DNA of 64,000 nt from Sphingomonas sp. IW22 (GTDB lineage: Bacteria > Pseudomonadota > Alphaproteobacteria > Sphingomonadales > Sphingomonadaceae): contig NZ_JBGGWB010000003.1 in assembly GCF_041321155.1 (NCBI RefSeq), positions 1 to 64,000 of the forward strand. Direction: 5' to 3'. The position numbers and the translations under genes are program-made. Each line of letters opens with the position of its first letter. The stretch's first letter is position 1. Below are positions 27,820-37,131 of this stretch, piece after piece. The notes under the pieces were generated by a model, which saw only the letters and a program-made list of their open reading frames with translations, searched no databases and was not told where the DNA came from.

Positions 27820-28218
27820 ATGGACTTCAGTACAGCGCAGTCCCTGGTCGCCGTCGCCAAGAGCGAGGCGGACAAGACGGGAGTCTCAGTTTCCATCGCG
27901 GTACTCGATGCAGCCGCCCATCTCCTCGCTTTCGCCCGCTCGGAAGCCGCCGCTCTCGGAACGATCGACGTCAGCCAGAGGAAGGCACGTACCGCCGCGC
28001 TCTTCCAGACTGACAGCAGCGAGCTCGGCGCCGGTGTCGGTCCCGGCGGACCCGCCTATACATTTGAGAACACCAATGGTGGTCTGATCGTCTTTGGCGG
28101 CGGTGTCGTACTTCGCAACAAGGATGGGGCCTTTATCGGTGCGATCGGCATCGCAGGAGCAACCATCGAGCAGGATGAGGCGATCGCCAAGGCGGCTGCC
28201 TCGTCCATCCTGGCCTGA
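27820..28218 (+). CDS. GlcG/HbpS-family protein (DUF336)
   Basis: This 132-residue protein fits the GlcG/HbpS fold: DFSTAQSLVAVAKSEADKTG, SIAVLDAAAHLLAFARSEAA, SQRKARTAALFQTDSSELG and a C-terminal GAIGIAGATIEQDEAIAKA. Members occur beside glycolate, diol and B12-dependent enzymes and in heme-sensing systems; their molecular role is unsettled. GAAGGAAG lies upstream of ATG 27,820. It is 10 bases from the next MFS gene, so they probably form one operon. Confidence 0.8.
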   Translation: MDFSTAQSLVAVAKSEADKTGVSVSIAVLDAAAHLLAFARSEAAALGTIDVSQRKARTAALFQTDSSELGAGVGPGGPAYTFENTNGGLIVFGGGVVLRNKDGAFIGAIGIAGATIEQDEAIAKAAASSILA

Positions 28219-28228
28219 CGGGGGCGAT

Positions 28229-29401
28229 ATGCCGTTTGGCCTTCTCGCATTGGCGGTGGCTGCTTTCGCAATCGGCACGACGGAATTCGTCATGGTCGGA
28301 TTGATCCCGGAGATGGCGCGGGATCTGTCCGTGTCGATTCCGGTCGCCGGTCTGCTCGTCAGTCTTTACGCGCTGGCGATTACTCTGGGGTCGCCGACGG
28401 TGACGGCGCTTACCGGAAAGCTGCCGCGCCGTGAACTCGCCATCGGCCTGATGGCAATCTTCACGCTGGGCAACCTGCTCTCCGCCCTTGCTCCCGACTA
28501 TGCCTTGCTCCTTACCGGGCGGATCATCGCCGCGGTCGCCCACGGCGCGTTTTTCGGAATCGGCGCAGCTGTCGCGACTTCGCTCGTGGACAAATCACGT
28601 TCGGGACAGGCGGTATCGATCATGATGGCCGGGCTGACTTTGGCCATGGTGATCGGAGTGCCCTTCGGCTCGTTCGTTGGGCAGCATCTTGGCTGGCGCG
28701 CGCCGTTCTTTGCGGTCGTGCTTCTCGGAGTCATAAGCGTAGCAGGCCTGATTGTCGCGCTGCCAAAGGCGATTGAGCACACGCCTCCGGCCGGCCTTCT
28801 CTCGCAGTTCGCCTTGCTGGGTAAGCCGCGCCTCCTGGCCATGTATCTCGTTACAGTCTTTGGTTATGGCGGCTCTTTCGTCGTCTTCACTTATCTCTCG
28901 CCGCTGCTGACCGGTGTGACGGGGGTAGGCGAAAACGCAGTCAATCTGGCCTTGATGCTCTTTGGCGTCGCCAGCCTGCTTGGAAGTCTCCTGGGCGGTC
29001 GGCTTTCCGATACATTCGGCCTGAGAACGACCTTGAGAGCGACTTTGATGGCTCTCTCTGTTGCGCTGGTCCTTCTTCCCTTGGCCGCCACGAACACCGT
29101 CAGCATGTTCATCCTCCTGTTCATCTGGGGGGTGTTGCTCTTCGTGATTTCACCGACGGTGCAGGCCGGTGTCGTCACTGTGGCGAAGCAGGAGGTGCCC
29201 GATGCCGTCGGAACCGCTTCCGGTTTCAATATCGCGGCCTTCAATCTGGGCGTCTCGGCCGCGTCCTTCGTTGGAAGTATCCTTGTCGCGGGACCGGGCA
29301 TTTTGACGACGCCCTGGGCGGCGCTGGCATCGACCCTGGTCGGTCTTGTGATTGTCCAATGGTGGTTGGGGCGGGTTCCGTCGTCGCAGGTTGCACTATG
29401 A
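28229..29401 (+). CDS. MFS transporter (AraJ/YdhP-like, DHA1)
   Basis: The 390-residue protein has 12 predicted membrane helices and the DHA1 pattern of sugar or drug efflux proteins: FAIGTTEFVMVGLIPEMARD in helix 1, RIIAAVAHGAFFGIGAAVA in helix 4 (motif C side) and GVPFGSFVGQHLGWRAPF. The ATG at 28,229 removes a 45-residue out-of-context extension overlapping the upstream gene. It probably exports a small solute; the substrate is unknown. Confidence 0.85.
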   Translation: MPFGLLALAVAAFAIGTTEFVMVGLIPEMARDLSVSIPVAGLLVSLYALAITLGSPTVTALTGKLPRRELAIGLMAIFTLGNLLSALAPDYALLLTGRIIAAVAHGAFFGIGAAVATSLVDKSRSGQAVSIMMAGLTLAMVIGVPFGSFVGQHLGWRAPFFAVVLLGVISVAGLIVALPKAIEHTPPAGLLSQFALLGKPRLLAMYLVTVFGYGGSFVVFTYLSPLLTGVTGVGENAVNLALMLFGVASLLGSLLGGRLSDTFGLRTTLRATLMALSVALVLLPLAATNTVSMFILLFIWGVLLFVISPTVQAGVVTVAKQEVPDAVGTASGFNIAAFNLGVSAASFVGSILVAGPGILTTPWAALASTLVGLVIVQWWLGRVPSSQVAL

Positions 29402-29557
29402 TCCGGGCGTACCGAACAGCACAGCCCCGATGCGGTCGCTCGAGATCCGGGATGCACTTGTACGGCGCCTTCGAATTCATCTGCGACCGGCGCGCGCAAA
29501 TGATGCTCGGCGAGCGCAAGCGCCGCTGGGCAACACGATAGTCGAAAGCCTGTTCCG

Positions 29558-30742
29558 ATGAAAATAAATCCACCTTTGCTCGCGCTCGCGACCGGCGCCT
29601 TCGGAATTGGCGTGACCGAGTTTGCGCCTATGGGGCTTTTGCCCGTGATAGCGACCGACCTGCATGTCTCCATCCCCACAGCAGGCCTGTTGATCAGCGC
29701 CTATGCGTTGGGCGTCATGATCGGCGCGCCGCTTATGACGCTTACAACCGGGCGCATCCCCCGCCGAATGTTGCTGATCGGTTTGGCCGGAATTTTCACC
29801 CTGGGAAACCTGCTCGCGGCGATTTCGGGCAGTTATGATATGCTCCTCGTGGCGCGGATCATTACGTCGCTCAACCATGGCGCTTTTTTCGGAGTCGGAT
29901 CGGTCGTGGCGGCAAGTCTCGTACCCGCCGATCGACGGGCGGCTGCCGTTGCCGCAATGTTCATGGGGTTGACGATCGCCAACGTGATCGGCGTGCCGCT
30001 GGCGACCTGGGCGGGTGAATGGCTCGGTTGGCGCGCGGCGTTCTGGGGAATCACCGGGCTTGGCGTTCTGACCATGGCGGCTCTGCGCCTGACTTTGCCT
30101 GATCAGCAGGCGCAAGCGGGCGGGGATCCCTTTGCCGAACTGCGGGTTCTCACGCGCGCACGCGTTTTGGCGGCATTGGGGCTCACCGTTCTGGGTTCGA
30201 GCGCCATGTTCACAGTTTTTACTTATATCGCGCCGATCCTGCGGGAAGAAACACATGCTTCGGTCGGTTTCGTTACTGCGATGCTTGTGACCTATGGTGT
30301 GGGACTGACGGCAGGAAACTGGCTTGGCGGAAAATATGCGGACCGTTCCGTCGACATAACGTTGATCGTGACCCTTGGCTCGCTGTCAGCGGTCCTTGTG
30401 GCCTTTGCCATGCTGATGCGCTTTCCGGCCCCGACAGCGATCCTGGTTTTCCTTTGGGGTATCGCGAGCTTTGCATTGATACCACCGCTGCAGGTGCGTG
30501 TAATGACAGCGGCAGCCGACGCTCCAAACCTCGCTTCCTCGGTCAATATCGGAGCGTTCAATCTTGGCAATGCACTCGGGGCAGCGCTGGGGGGAGCCGT
30601 GATCGCCACCGGCTTCGGCTACCCCGCAGTATCATTGGCGGGCGCGGCAACCTCGGCCCTCGGTCTCGCCGCCGTGATCGTGGCGCGGCGGTTGATGAAA
30701 GGAACGGACGAAAGCGGTACCGATCGCGATCTTGACTATTAG
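29558..30742 (+). CDS. MFS transporter (second DHA1 paralogue)
   Basis: This 394-residue membrane protein parallels the upstream MFS gene throughout (FGIGVTEFAPMGLLPVIATD, RIITSLNHGAFFGVGSVVAA, GVPLATWAGEWLGWRAAFWG), so the two look like an old tandem duplication. ATG at 29,558 lies 156 bases after the first gene; the spacer holds no clear gene. The same efflux-type function is expected, with unknown cargo. Confidence 0.85.
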   Translation: MKINPPLLALATGAFGIGVTEFAPMGLLPVIATDLHVSIPTAGLLISAYALGVMIGAPLMTLTTGRIPRRMLLIGLAGIFTLGNLLAAISGSYDMLLVARIITSLNHGAFFGVGSVVAASLVPADRRAAAVAAMFMGLTIANVIGVPLATWAGEWLGWRAAFWGITGLGVLTMAALRLTLPDQQAQAGGDPFAELRVLTRARVLAALGLTVLGSSAMFTVFTYIAPILREETHASVGFVTAMLVTYGVGLTAGNWLGGKYADRSVDITLIVTLGSLSAVLVAFAMLMRFPAPTAILVFLWGIASFALIPPLQVRVMTAAADAPNLASSVNIGAFNLGNALGAALGGAVIATGFGYPAVSLAGAATSALGLAAVIVARRLMKGTDESGTDRDLDY

Positions 30743-30841
30743 AGCAGCCGACCGGCAAACACACGCAGCACGGCGTTGAGGAAATGCCGGTTGTCATGAG
30801 CAGGCCGTGATTCACAGCCTCGCTTCGACAGCGACTGCCAA
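30743..30841 (-). pseudogene. Possible IS5-family transposase N-terminal remnant
   Basis: Right after the MFS stop the minus strand reads RGCESRPAHDNRHFLNAVLR, which resembles the start of IS5-type transposases (GRP..DNR.F..AVL). Only about 30 codons remain. The rest of the 30,742-31,127 spacer shows no gene. Confidence 0.35.
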
Positions 30842-31127
30842 TGATAGCCACCAAATTGAGCCAATAGCTATCAGGCGAGCGTCATTCATTTGGTGTTGCG
30901 TTTCACGACCATGTGACAGTGTGCACGTCTGCCCGTTCTCTGCGGTTATCAACAGCCAAGTATGGCACAGGCCTGAATGTCACGCGAAGCAGCTTTCCTG
31001 CTTGCAGGTCTTCGCGGCCCCTAGGAAGATTAACCTCGCCCAAATGCTGTAATAGGCTGGCGCACAACAGTTTTATTGCTGCGCGGGAATCAATAATGAG
31101 CAGCTTTAATGGGAACTCTGAAGATCA

Positions 31128-31958
31128 TTATCCGCTACCAAGGCGGCGGGATAAGCTAGCCGCCGAGTTCCGAATCGCCTCTCCATAGACCTTGAGTGAA
31201 CTATCATCCGCCTCCGCACGCATGAGAGTAATAGCCATTCCCGCTATTGCTTTCCCGGTATGGTCCCGGACGGCCGCCCCAAGACAGAGCATACCCTCTC
31301 GGGTCTCTCCATCGTCGATGGAATAACCGCGTCGTTGTGTTTCGATCAAATCGCCTTTCAGTTGCGCCAGGTCCGTGATGCTGCGCGAGGTCAGTGGTGC
31401 AGGAAAGCCCTGGTCGAATAGCGCGGCAAGGTCTTGCGGCGAAAGATCTGACAGAAGCATCTTGCCTGTAGCAGTGAACGGTGCAGGCAAGCGCATGCCG
31501 ATGCGAAACATCTGCCCGAGCGGCTGGTCTGAGTGACGGCAGCCGACATAGACAACCTCTGCCCCGTCGCGAACGGTCAGGGTGGCGGTAAAACGGTCAA
31601 ATGTCCGGTTCTCCTCCAAATGCGTTTGGAAAATTGCGACGATGTCCAAACGTGAAAGAAAGCTGCTTGTCCAGCGGAGGGCATGTGCCCCGATGCGCAG
31701 TGTTCCATCAGGGGAATGCGCAAGTAGGGTGAGTTCGACCAGAGCTTTAATCAGACCATGTGCCGTACTTTTGGGTAGATCGAGAGCACGAGTAATGTCT
31801 GCAGCGGTAAGTTGCCGCTCTGTGCTCGCGATAAGGTCAAGGATCTGAACAGCGCGCCTTAAGGCCGGCGCCGCGCCCGGCGCCCGTTCAATCTCATTCT
31901 TGTCGTGCAGCGTCATATCCATCGTTGATTCCTTGACAGGCTTCTGCGGGACGTCCAT
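31128..31958 (-). CDS. IclR-family regulator of the C4 dehydrogenase cluster
   Basis: The 276-residue protein has the IclR winged helix (ALRRAVQILDLIASTERQ, LTAADITRALDLPKSTAHGL) and effector domain (LPAPFTATGKMLLSDLSPQD, GMLCLGAAVRDHTGKAIAGM). It is divergent from gabD with a perfect palindrome in the 54-base gap, so it most likely controls gabD and its own gene. The effector could be succinic semialdehyde or 4-hydroxybutyrate, by context only. An internal ATG (residue 13) is an alternative start. Confidence 0.87.
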   Translation of the reverse strand: MDVPQKPVKESTMDMTLHDKNEIERAPGAAPALRRAVQILDLIASTERQLTAADITRALDLPKSTAHGLIKALVELTLLAHSPDGTLRIGAHALRWTSSFLSRLDIVAIFQTHLEENRTFDRFTATLTVRDGAEVVYVGCRHSDQPLGQMFRIGMRLPAPFTATGKMLLSDLSPQDLAALFDQGFPAPLTSRSITDLAQLKGDLIETQRRGYSIDDGETREGMLCLGAAVRDHTGKAIAGMAITLMRAEADDSSLKVYGEAIRNSAASLSRRLGSG

Positions 31959-31977
31959 GGTTCAAAATATGGAGATC

Positions 31978-31995
31978 GGTTCAATATACTGAACC
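31978..31995. promoter_or_regulatory. Palindromic operator, IclR-gabD intergenic region
   Basis: GGTTCA-ATATAC-TGAACC is a perfect inverted repeat 17 bases upstream of the gabD start. A further half site GGTTCA with an AT-rich tail begins near 31,959. The ten bases GTTCAATATA recur at 34,713-34,722 upstream of the next aldehyde dehydrogenase. This geometry suits an IclR dimer; binding is inferred. Confidence 0.6.
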
Positions 31996-32012
31996 TTGGT
32001 ACTGAGAAAAAA

Positions 32013-33470
32013 ATGATGCTCAATCTTACAAACCCAAAACTTTTGATGGATTCCTGTCTGGTCAATGGAAGTTGGGGTTCCGCGCAAAGCGGAGCAACCA
32101 TCTCCGTGTACGATCCAGGTACTGGAGATCTGGTGGGGGTGGTTCCTTCCCTGTCCAGGGGAGAGGTCGAGAGCGCTGTAGAAGCCGCTCATAAGGCGTT
32201 GCCATTGTGGAGTGCACGTCCGGCAAAGGAGCGCTCCTTTCTGCTCCGCCGCTGGTTTGAGTTGATCGTGGCATCCGCTGACGACCTCGCTACGCTTATG
32301 ACTACGGAACAGGGCAAGCCACTGGCCGAGGCAAAAGGAGAAGTCCTTTATGCTGCATCCTTTGTGGAATGGTTCGCCGAGGAAGCCAAGCGGGTATATG
32401 GTGAAACGATCCCTGCACCATCTGGGGATCAGCGGCTGATCGTGCTTAAGCAGCCTGTGGGCGTTTGCGCGGCAATCACCCCGTGGAACTTCCCGGCTGC
32501 GATGATCACGCGCAAGGCAGGGCCGGCGTTGGCGGCGGGATGCACGATGATTGTAAAACCGGCCGAGCAGACGCCCTTAACCGCGCTGGCTCTCGCCGTG
32601 CTTGCTGAGCAGGCGGGGATTCCTCCTGGCGTATTCCAGGTGGTGACCGGCGAGGCCCGCGAAGTCGGCAAGGCGCTGATCGACAGTGACGTTGTCCGCA
32701 AGCTTTCCTTTACGGGATCGACGGAAGTGGGCCGCATCCTGATGGCGCAATCGGCATCGACCATCAAGAAGCTCTCTCTGGAACTGGGCGGCAACGCTCC
32801 ATTCATCGTCTTTGACGACGCTGATCTGGATGCTGCTGTGGAAGGCGCGATCGCCTCAAAATACCGCAATGCCGGCCAGACCTGCGTATGCACCAACCGC
32901 CTTTATGTTCAGGATGCGATTTACGACGCTTTCGTCGAAAAATTGGTGGCGAAGGTCTCCGGACTGTCTGTGGGTGTCGGCACCCAGCCGAATGTGTCGA
33001 TCGGCCCCCTGATCGATGAAGACGCCATCAAGAAAGTGGAGGCTCATGTCGCAGACGCCGTATCAAAGGGGGCGATAGTTGCGGCTGGTGGGCAACGGCA
33101 TCAGCTTGGCGGCACATTCTTCCAGCCGACCGTGCTGACCGGCGTGACTCAGGCCATGCGCGTAGCGCGTGAGGAAACCTTTGGACCAGTTGCGCCGATT
33201 TTCCGCTTTGAAACAGAAGCAGAAGTGATTGCTGCCGCCAATGATACTGAGTTCGGCCTCGCTGCCTATTTCTATACCGAGACCGTTCGCCGTGCCTGGC
33301 GTGTCGCCGAAGCATTGGAGTACGGGATGGTCGGGCACAATACGGGTCTTATTTCGAATGAGGTCGCTCCATTCGGAGGTATCAAGCAGTCAGGACTTGG
33401 TCGGGAAGGATCGCACTACGGGATAGAGGAATATCTTGAGGTTAAATACTGGTGCTCGGCGATCGGGTAG
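32013..33470 (+). CDS. gabD: Succinate-semialdehyde dehydrogenase (GabD-like)
   Basis: The 485-residue enzyme has the usual GabD length and signature: cofactor-site ITPWNFPAAMITRKAGPALA, Glu in LELGGNAPF, catalytic Cys in GQTCVCTNR, and the C-terminal HNTGLISNEVAPFGG. It should oxidise succinic semialdehyde to succinate with NAD(P)+. The alcohol dehydrogenase gene follows after 11 bases, suggesting one transcript and a 4-hydroxybutyrate route. The ribosome site is weak, and ATG at 32,016 is equally possible. Confidence 0.87.
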   Translation: MMLNLTNPKLLMDSCLVNGSWGSAQSGATISVYDPGTGDLVGVVPSLSRGEVESAVEAAHKALPLWSARPAKERSFLLRRWFELIVASADDLATLMTTEQGKPLAEAKGEVLYAASFVEWFAEEAKRVYGETIPAPSGDQRLIVLKQPVGVCAAITPWNFPAAMITRKAGPALAAGCTMIVKPAEQTPLTALALAVLAEQAGIPPGVFQVVTGEAREVGKALIDSDVVRKLSFTGSTEVGRILMAQSASTIKKLSLELGGNAPFIVFDDADLDAAVEGAIASKYRNAGQTCVCTNRLYVQDAIYDAFVEKLVAKVSGLSVGVGTQPNVSIGPLIDEDAIKKVEAHVADAVSKGAIVAAGGQRHQLGGTFFQPTVLTGVTQAMRVAREETFGPVAPIFRFETEAEVIAAANDTEFGLAAYFYTETVRRAWRVAEALEYGMVGHNTGLISNEVAPFGGIKQSGLGREGSHYGIEEYLEVKYWCSAIG

Positions 33471-33481
33471 GAGAACATAAG

Positions 33482-34636
33482 ATGAAATCGTTCGAGTTCC
33501 ACACCGTCCCGTCAATCGAAGTCGCCTGGAGCGGAGCGAACCGGCTGGGAGACATCATCGCGCGTCGCTTCGAGGCTAGGCGGGTTTTTCTGATCACGGA
33601 TGCCGGCCTGGTAAAGGCAGGCCTGATCGGGCCCATAGTGGACAAGCTCAAGGCGGCAGGTTTTTTCGTTCATGTGTTTGATGGTGTGGTGGCCGACCCA
33701 CCGGAGCACATCATCGGTGAAAGCGTTCGCCTCGCCAAGGAGGCGGAATGCGACATTGTCATCGGCCTGGGCGGCGGATCCTCACTTGATATTGCAAAGC
33801 TGGTGGCTGTCCTGGTGGCATCCGAACAGCCCCTGTCTGAGATGTATGGGATTGGGAATGTCAAAGGCACCCGGTTGCCATTGATATTGATCCCGACCAC
33901 AGCAGGAACAGGTTCGGAAGTCACGAATATCTCCATTATCACTACAGGCGAAACAACCAAAATGGGGGTTGTCGCGTCCCAGCTCTATGCAGATTACGTG
34001 CTGCTTGATGCTGAACTGACGATCGGGCTGCCGAAAATACACACGGCAGCAACCTGCATTGATGCTATGGTGCATGCGATCGAAGCATATACCAGCCGCC
34101 ACAAGAAGAACCCGCTGTCCGACATGCTGGCGCGCGAAGCGCTGCGGTTGCTCAGCAAAAACCTGATTGCCGCGTGTACGGACGGCGCGAACCGGGATGC
34201 CCGTGAGGCCCTGCTTCTGGGTGCCATGCTCGCGGGACAGGCTTTCGCCAACGCGCCGGTCGCAGCGGTTCATGCGCTCGCCTACCCACTTGGTGGACAT
34301 TATCACATCCCTCATGGACTATCGAATGCCTTGATGCTGGGGCCGGTACTCCGTTTCAATAGCGGGGCAGCAGCGACGCATTACGCTGAACTCGCCGATG
34401 TTGTGGAAGCCGAAGGCGGTGACGACACGCGGACACGCGCGGAGGCGTTCGTCCGGCACATGGAATTCCTCATGGATCGCAGCGGTGCTCCACGTCGCCT
34501 GCGTGATGTGGGAGTCACGGATAATATGCTTGCTGTTATGGCTTCGGATGCAATGAAGCAGGAGCGCCTTTTAGGCAATAATCCGATAGATGTGAATGAA
34601 GAAGACGCGCTTACCCTCTATCGTGAGGCATTCTGA
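33482..34636 (+). CDS. Iron-containing alcohol dehydrogenase (4-hydroxybutyrate type candidate)
   Basis: This 384-residue group III alcohol dehydrogenase has the NAD site GLGGGSSLDIAK, the PTTAGTGSEVT loop, and metal ligands in TCIDAMVHAIEAY and HIPHGLSNALML. TAGGAG precedes ATG 33,482. Its place just after gabD suggests oxidation of 4-hydroxybutyrate to succinic semialdehyde, the GabD substrate; a 1,3- or 1,4-diol dehydrogenase role is the alternative. The family is certain, the substrate inferred. Confidence 0.85.
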   Translation: MKSFEFHTVPSIEVAWSGANRLGDIIARRFEARRVFLITDAGLVKAGLIGPIVDKLKAAGFFVHVFDGVVADPPEHIIGESVRLAKEAECDIVIGLGGGSSLDIAKLVAVLVASEQPLSEMYGIGNVKGTRLPLILIPTTAGTGSEVTNISIITTGETTKMGVVASQLYADYVLLDAELTIGLPKIHTAATCIDAMVHAIEAYTSRHKKNPLSDMLAREALRLLSKNLIAACTDGANRDAREALLLGAMLAGQAFANAPVAAVHALAYPLGGHYHIPHGLSNALMLGPVLRFNSGAAATHYAELADVVEAEGGDDTRTRAEAFVRHMEFLMDRSGAPRRLRDVGVTDNMLAVMASDAMKQERLLGNNPIDVNEEDALTLYREAF

Positions 34637-34699
34637 ATTCATATAACGGTACTTACAGAATATTTTCGCTATATCCATTGATACTATAAATCATCCAAT

Positions 34700-34740
34700 T
34701 CTATAATTTAAAGTTCAATATAGATCGCAATCTATAATTT
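34700..34740. promoter_or_regulatory. Repeats upstream of second short ALDH
   Basis: The AT-rich spacer holds a direct repeat TCTATAATTT at 34,700-34,709 and 34,731-34,740, 31 bases apart, about three helical turns. Between them lies GTTCAATATA, identical to part of the palindrome at 31,978. This may be a second site for the same IclR regulator, or a promoter region. Confidence 0.4.
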
Positions 34741-34767
34741 GTTAGAATCATCACCGGGAGAGATAAG

Positions 34768-36138
34768 ATGAGCGCATATCGATCAATAAATCCGTCAACC
34801 GGGAAGATAGAAAAAATCTTCGAGACGCATAGCGACGATGAGATGTTGTCGAAACTGGGAGTCGCCCATGCGCTGTGGCAGAGCGACTGGCGCCATCGTT
34901 CTTTCGAAGATCGCCGAACCATCGTAACTAAGGCGGCTGATCTTTTACGTCAAAATAAAGATAAGCACGCCAGGTTGATATCTATTGAGATGGGAAAGAT
35001 CTTACCCGAAGCGCTATGGGAAATCGAAATTTCAGCGGATATTCTGGAATATTATGCTGATAATGCAGAAAAATTCCTGGCGCCAAGGACTCTGAATGTC
35101 GCCGAGGGGCATGCTTCGATACTGAGCCAGCCGCTCGGGGTCATCTACTGCGTCGAGCCCTGGAATTTTCCTTATTATCAGCTTGCCCGCGTAGCCGGTC
35201 CCAATCTGATGGCCGGTAACGTGGTCATGATCAAGCATGCTCCGGGAGTGCCGCAATGCGCAGTCGCGTTCGAATCTCTCTTTCTGGAGGCGGGAGCCCC
35301 AGAGGGCGCCTATACCAATCTCTTCATCACGAATGATCAATCGGAGGCCCTTATCGGTCGTCCGGAGGTGAGGGGGGTCGCTCTCACCGGGAGTGAGCGA
35401 GCTGGAAGTGCTGTCGCTGGACAAGCTGGAAGGGCACTCAAGAAGAGCACTATGGAACTGGGCGGTTCTGACGCCTTCATTGTGCTTGATGACGCAAATC
35501 TTGACGATGTTATTCCTCGCGCGATCACCGGGCGCATGTTGAATAATGGTCAGGTCTGTACGGCCGCAAAGCGCATGATCGTTCACAGTTCGTTGGTGGA
35601 TGAATTTACTACTCGACTTCAAAAAGAAATATCGGATTTCCATTATGGAGATCCTCTCGAGCAGGGCGTCACTCATGGCCCGATGAGTAGCGAAACCGCA
35701 ATGCGAACGGCGCTTGCATTGGTCGATGAGGCGGTCTCTCACGGCGCCACTCTTGTAACCGGAGCGAAGCAGATCGCCAGGGACGGCTTTTTCATGGAAG
35801 CCGGCATCCTTACGGGCGTTACAAAAGAAAACCCCACTTATTACAAAGAGATATTCGGTCCCGTCGCGACTATTTTTTCAGTCGGATCTGATGAAGAAGC
35901 TATCGATCTTGCCAATGATTCGCATTTTGGCCTGGGTGGTTCGGTGCATACGAACAATATCCAGAGGGGCAAGGCTCTGGCCGAGCGCATCGATACAGGC
36001 ATGGTTTTCATAAATGACGTCACGGGGACTGCGCCTGACCTGCCTTTTGGGGGGATAGGCAATTCAGGATATGGCCGTGAACTTTCCGAATTCGGAATAG
36101 AAGAGTTTATCAATCGTAAGCTCATTCATTTGCCTTGA
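34768..36138 (+). CDS. NAD(P)-dependent aldehyde dehydrogenase, short SSADH type
   Basis: The 456-residue enzyme parallels the ALDH at 22,617 (cofactor site CVEPWNFPYYQLARVAGPNL, Glu in MELGGSDAF, Cys in NGQVCTAAKR, C-terminal LPFGGIGNSGYGRELSEFG). It should oxidise an aldehyde produced by the neighbouring alcohol dehydrogenases. The sequence is AT-richer than gabD. GGGAGAG precedes ATG 34,768. It probably belongs with the outer-membrane channel and quinohemoprotein dehydrogenase that follow. Confidence 0.85.
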   Translation: MSAYRSINPSTGKIEKIFETHSDDEMLSKLGVAHALWQSDWRHRSFEDRRTIVTKAADLLRQNKDKHARLISIEMGKILPEALWEIEISADILEYYADNAEKFLAPRTLNVAEGHASILSQPLGVIYCVEPWNFPYYQLARVAGPNLMAGNVVMIKHAPGVPQCAVAFESLFLEAGAPEGAYTNLFITNDQSEALIGRPEVRGVALTGSERAGSAVAGQAGRALKKSTMELGGSDAFIVLDDANLDDVIPRAITGRMLNNGQVCTAAKRMIVHSSLVDEFTTRLQKEISDFHYGDPLEQGVTHGPMSSETAMRTALALVDEAVSHGATLVTGAKQIARDGFFMEAGILTGVTKENPTYYKEIFGPVATIFSVGSDEEAIDLANDSHFGLGGSVHTNNIQRGKALAERIDTGMVFINDVTGTAPDLPFGGIGNSGYGRELSEFGIEEFINRKLIHLP

Positions 36139-36222
36139 GATCAAGGGCGAATTCTTGCGAGCGCCGAGAGGTAGGGCGGAGAAACGCAAGGCCTAACATG
36201 GCTGCATAGGGGAGAGAGAGGG

Positions 36223-37116
36223 ATGAAAGGCGGATATGGTTTCAGGGGCGGGGCCGCTCTGGCAGCCTCCCTGATGTTTGTGGGCGCCGGCATTGGCGGG
36301 CAGGCTGAGGCAACGGTCTTCGACCCGGGCGACTATGTCCCGGCACCTCCAGGCACAACGGTGTTCCTTGTCTATGGGCAGCATGCCGATGCCAAAGGGC
36401 TGTACAATAACGGTCAAGAGGTCGACCCGAATGCAGAGCTTTCCAGCGACGTACTACTCTTGCGTTACGTAAAATATGTCGAGATCGCCGGAATGACGGT
36501 GGATTTCCAGGTCGTACAGCCTTACGTCGCCCTGCAGGGGAAAGGGTCAAGCGCGCCTCTGGGCAAAACGAGCGGCCTGGGTGATACGTTCTTCGTAACG
36601 ACATGGTGGGTCCACAATAACCCCAGCAGGCGTTCATATCTTGGCGTGACGGGGTATCTCTGGATACCCGTAGGCGAATATGATCGGTCCAAAGCCTTAA
36701 ATCCCGGCGACAATCGCTTCAAGGGAACCATTCAGCTTGTCTATGTAAAGGGACTTTCGGAAAAATTCTATCTCGAAGGTTCGTTAGATGCGCAGTTCTT
36801 TGGTCGCAACAACCAGTATATCGGGTCGAACACGCTGACGCAGAAGCCGCTTTATCAGGCATTGGGCTTCGTCCGCTATATTCCCGATCCGAAGAACGAG
36901 ATCAATATTCGGCTGAGTTACGCGACTGGTGGACGGACGACCGTTGCCGGCTTGCAAAGTAATGATCGGCAGGAAAACTCCGCTTTCCTCGTGGGCTATC
37001 GCCACAATTTCACGCCGACTCTCCAACTGATCCTTCAGGCGGGACGGGATATCGACACTCATTCCGGATTTCGCGAGCGGGGGCGCTATCAATTCCGCAT
37101 CGCCAAGGCATTCTAA
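36223..37116 (+). CDS. Outer-membrane channel of phenol MetA-pathway type
   Basis: The 297-residue protein has a signal peptide (GGAALAASLMFVGAGIGGQA, cleaved near residue 30), then alternating amphipathic strands (VDFQVVQPYVAL, SYLGVTGYLWIPVG, INIRLSYATGGRT) and a C-terminal aromatic end (RFRIAKAF-like), as in PF13557 transporters found beside aromatic or solvent catabolic genes. It probably admits the substrate of the adjacent dehydrogenases through the outer membrane. GGGAGAGAGAGG is a strong ribosome site. Confidence 0.75.
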   Translation: MKGGYGFRGGAALAASLMFVGAGIGGQAEATVFDPGDYVPAPPGTTVFLVYGQHADAKGLYNNGQEVDPNAELSSDVLLLRYVKYVEIAGMTVDFQVVQPYVALQGKGSSAPLGKTSGLGDTFFVTTWWVHNNPSRRSYLGVTGYLWIPVGEYDRSKALNPGDNRFKGTIQLVYVKGLSEKFYLEGSLDAQFFGRNNQYIGSNTLTQKPLYQALGFVRYIPDPKNEINIRLSYATGGRTTVAGLQSNDRQENSAFLVGYRHNFTPTLQLILQAGRDIDTHSGFRERGRYQFRIAKAF

Positions 37117-37131
37117 GAAAGGAGATTGTCC

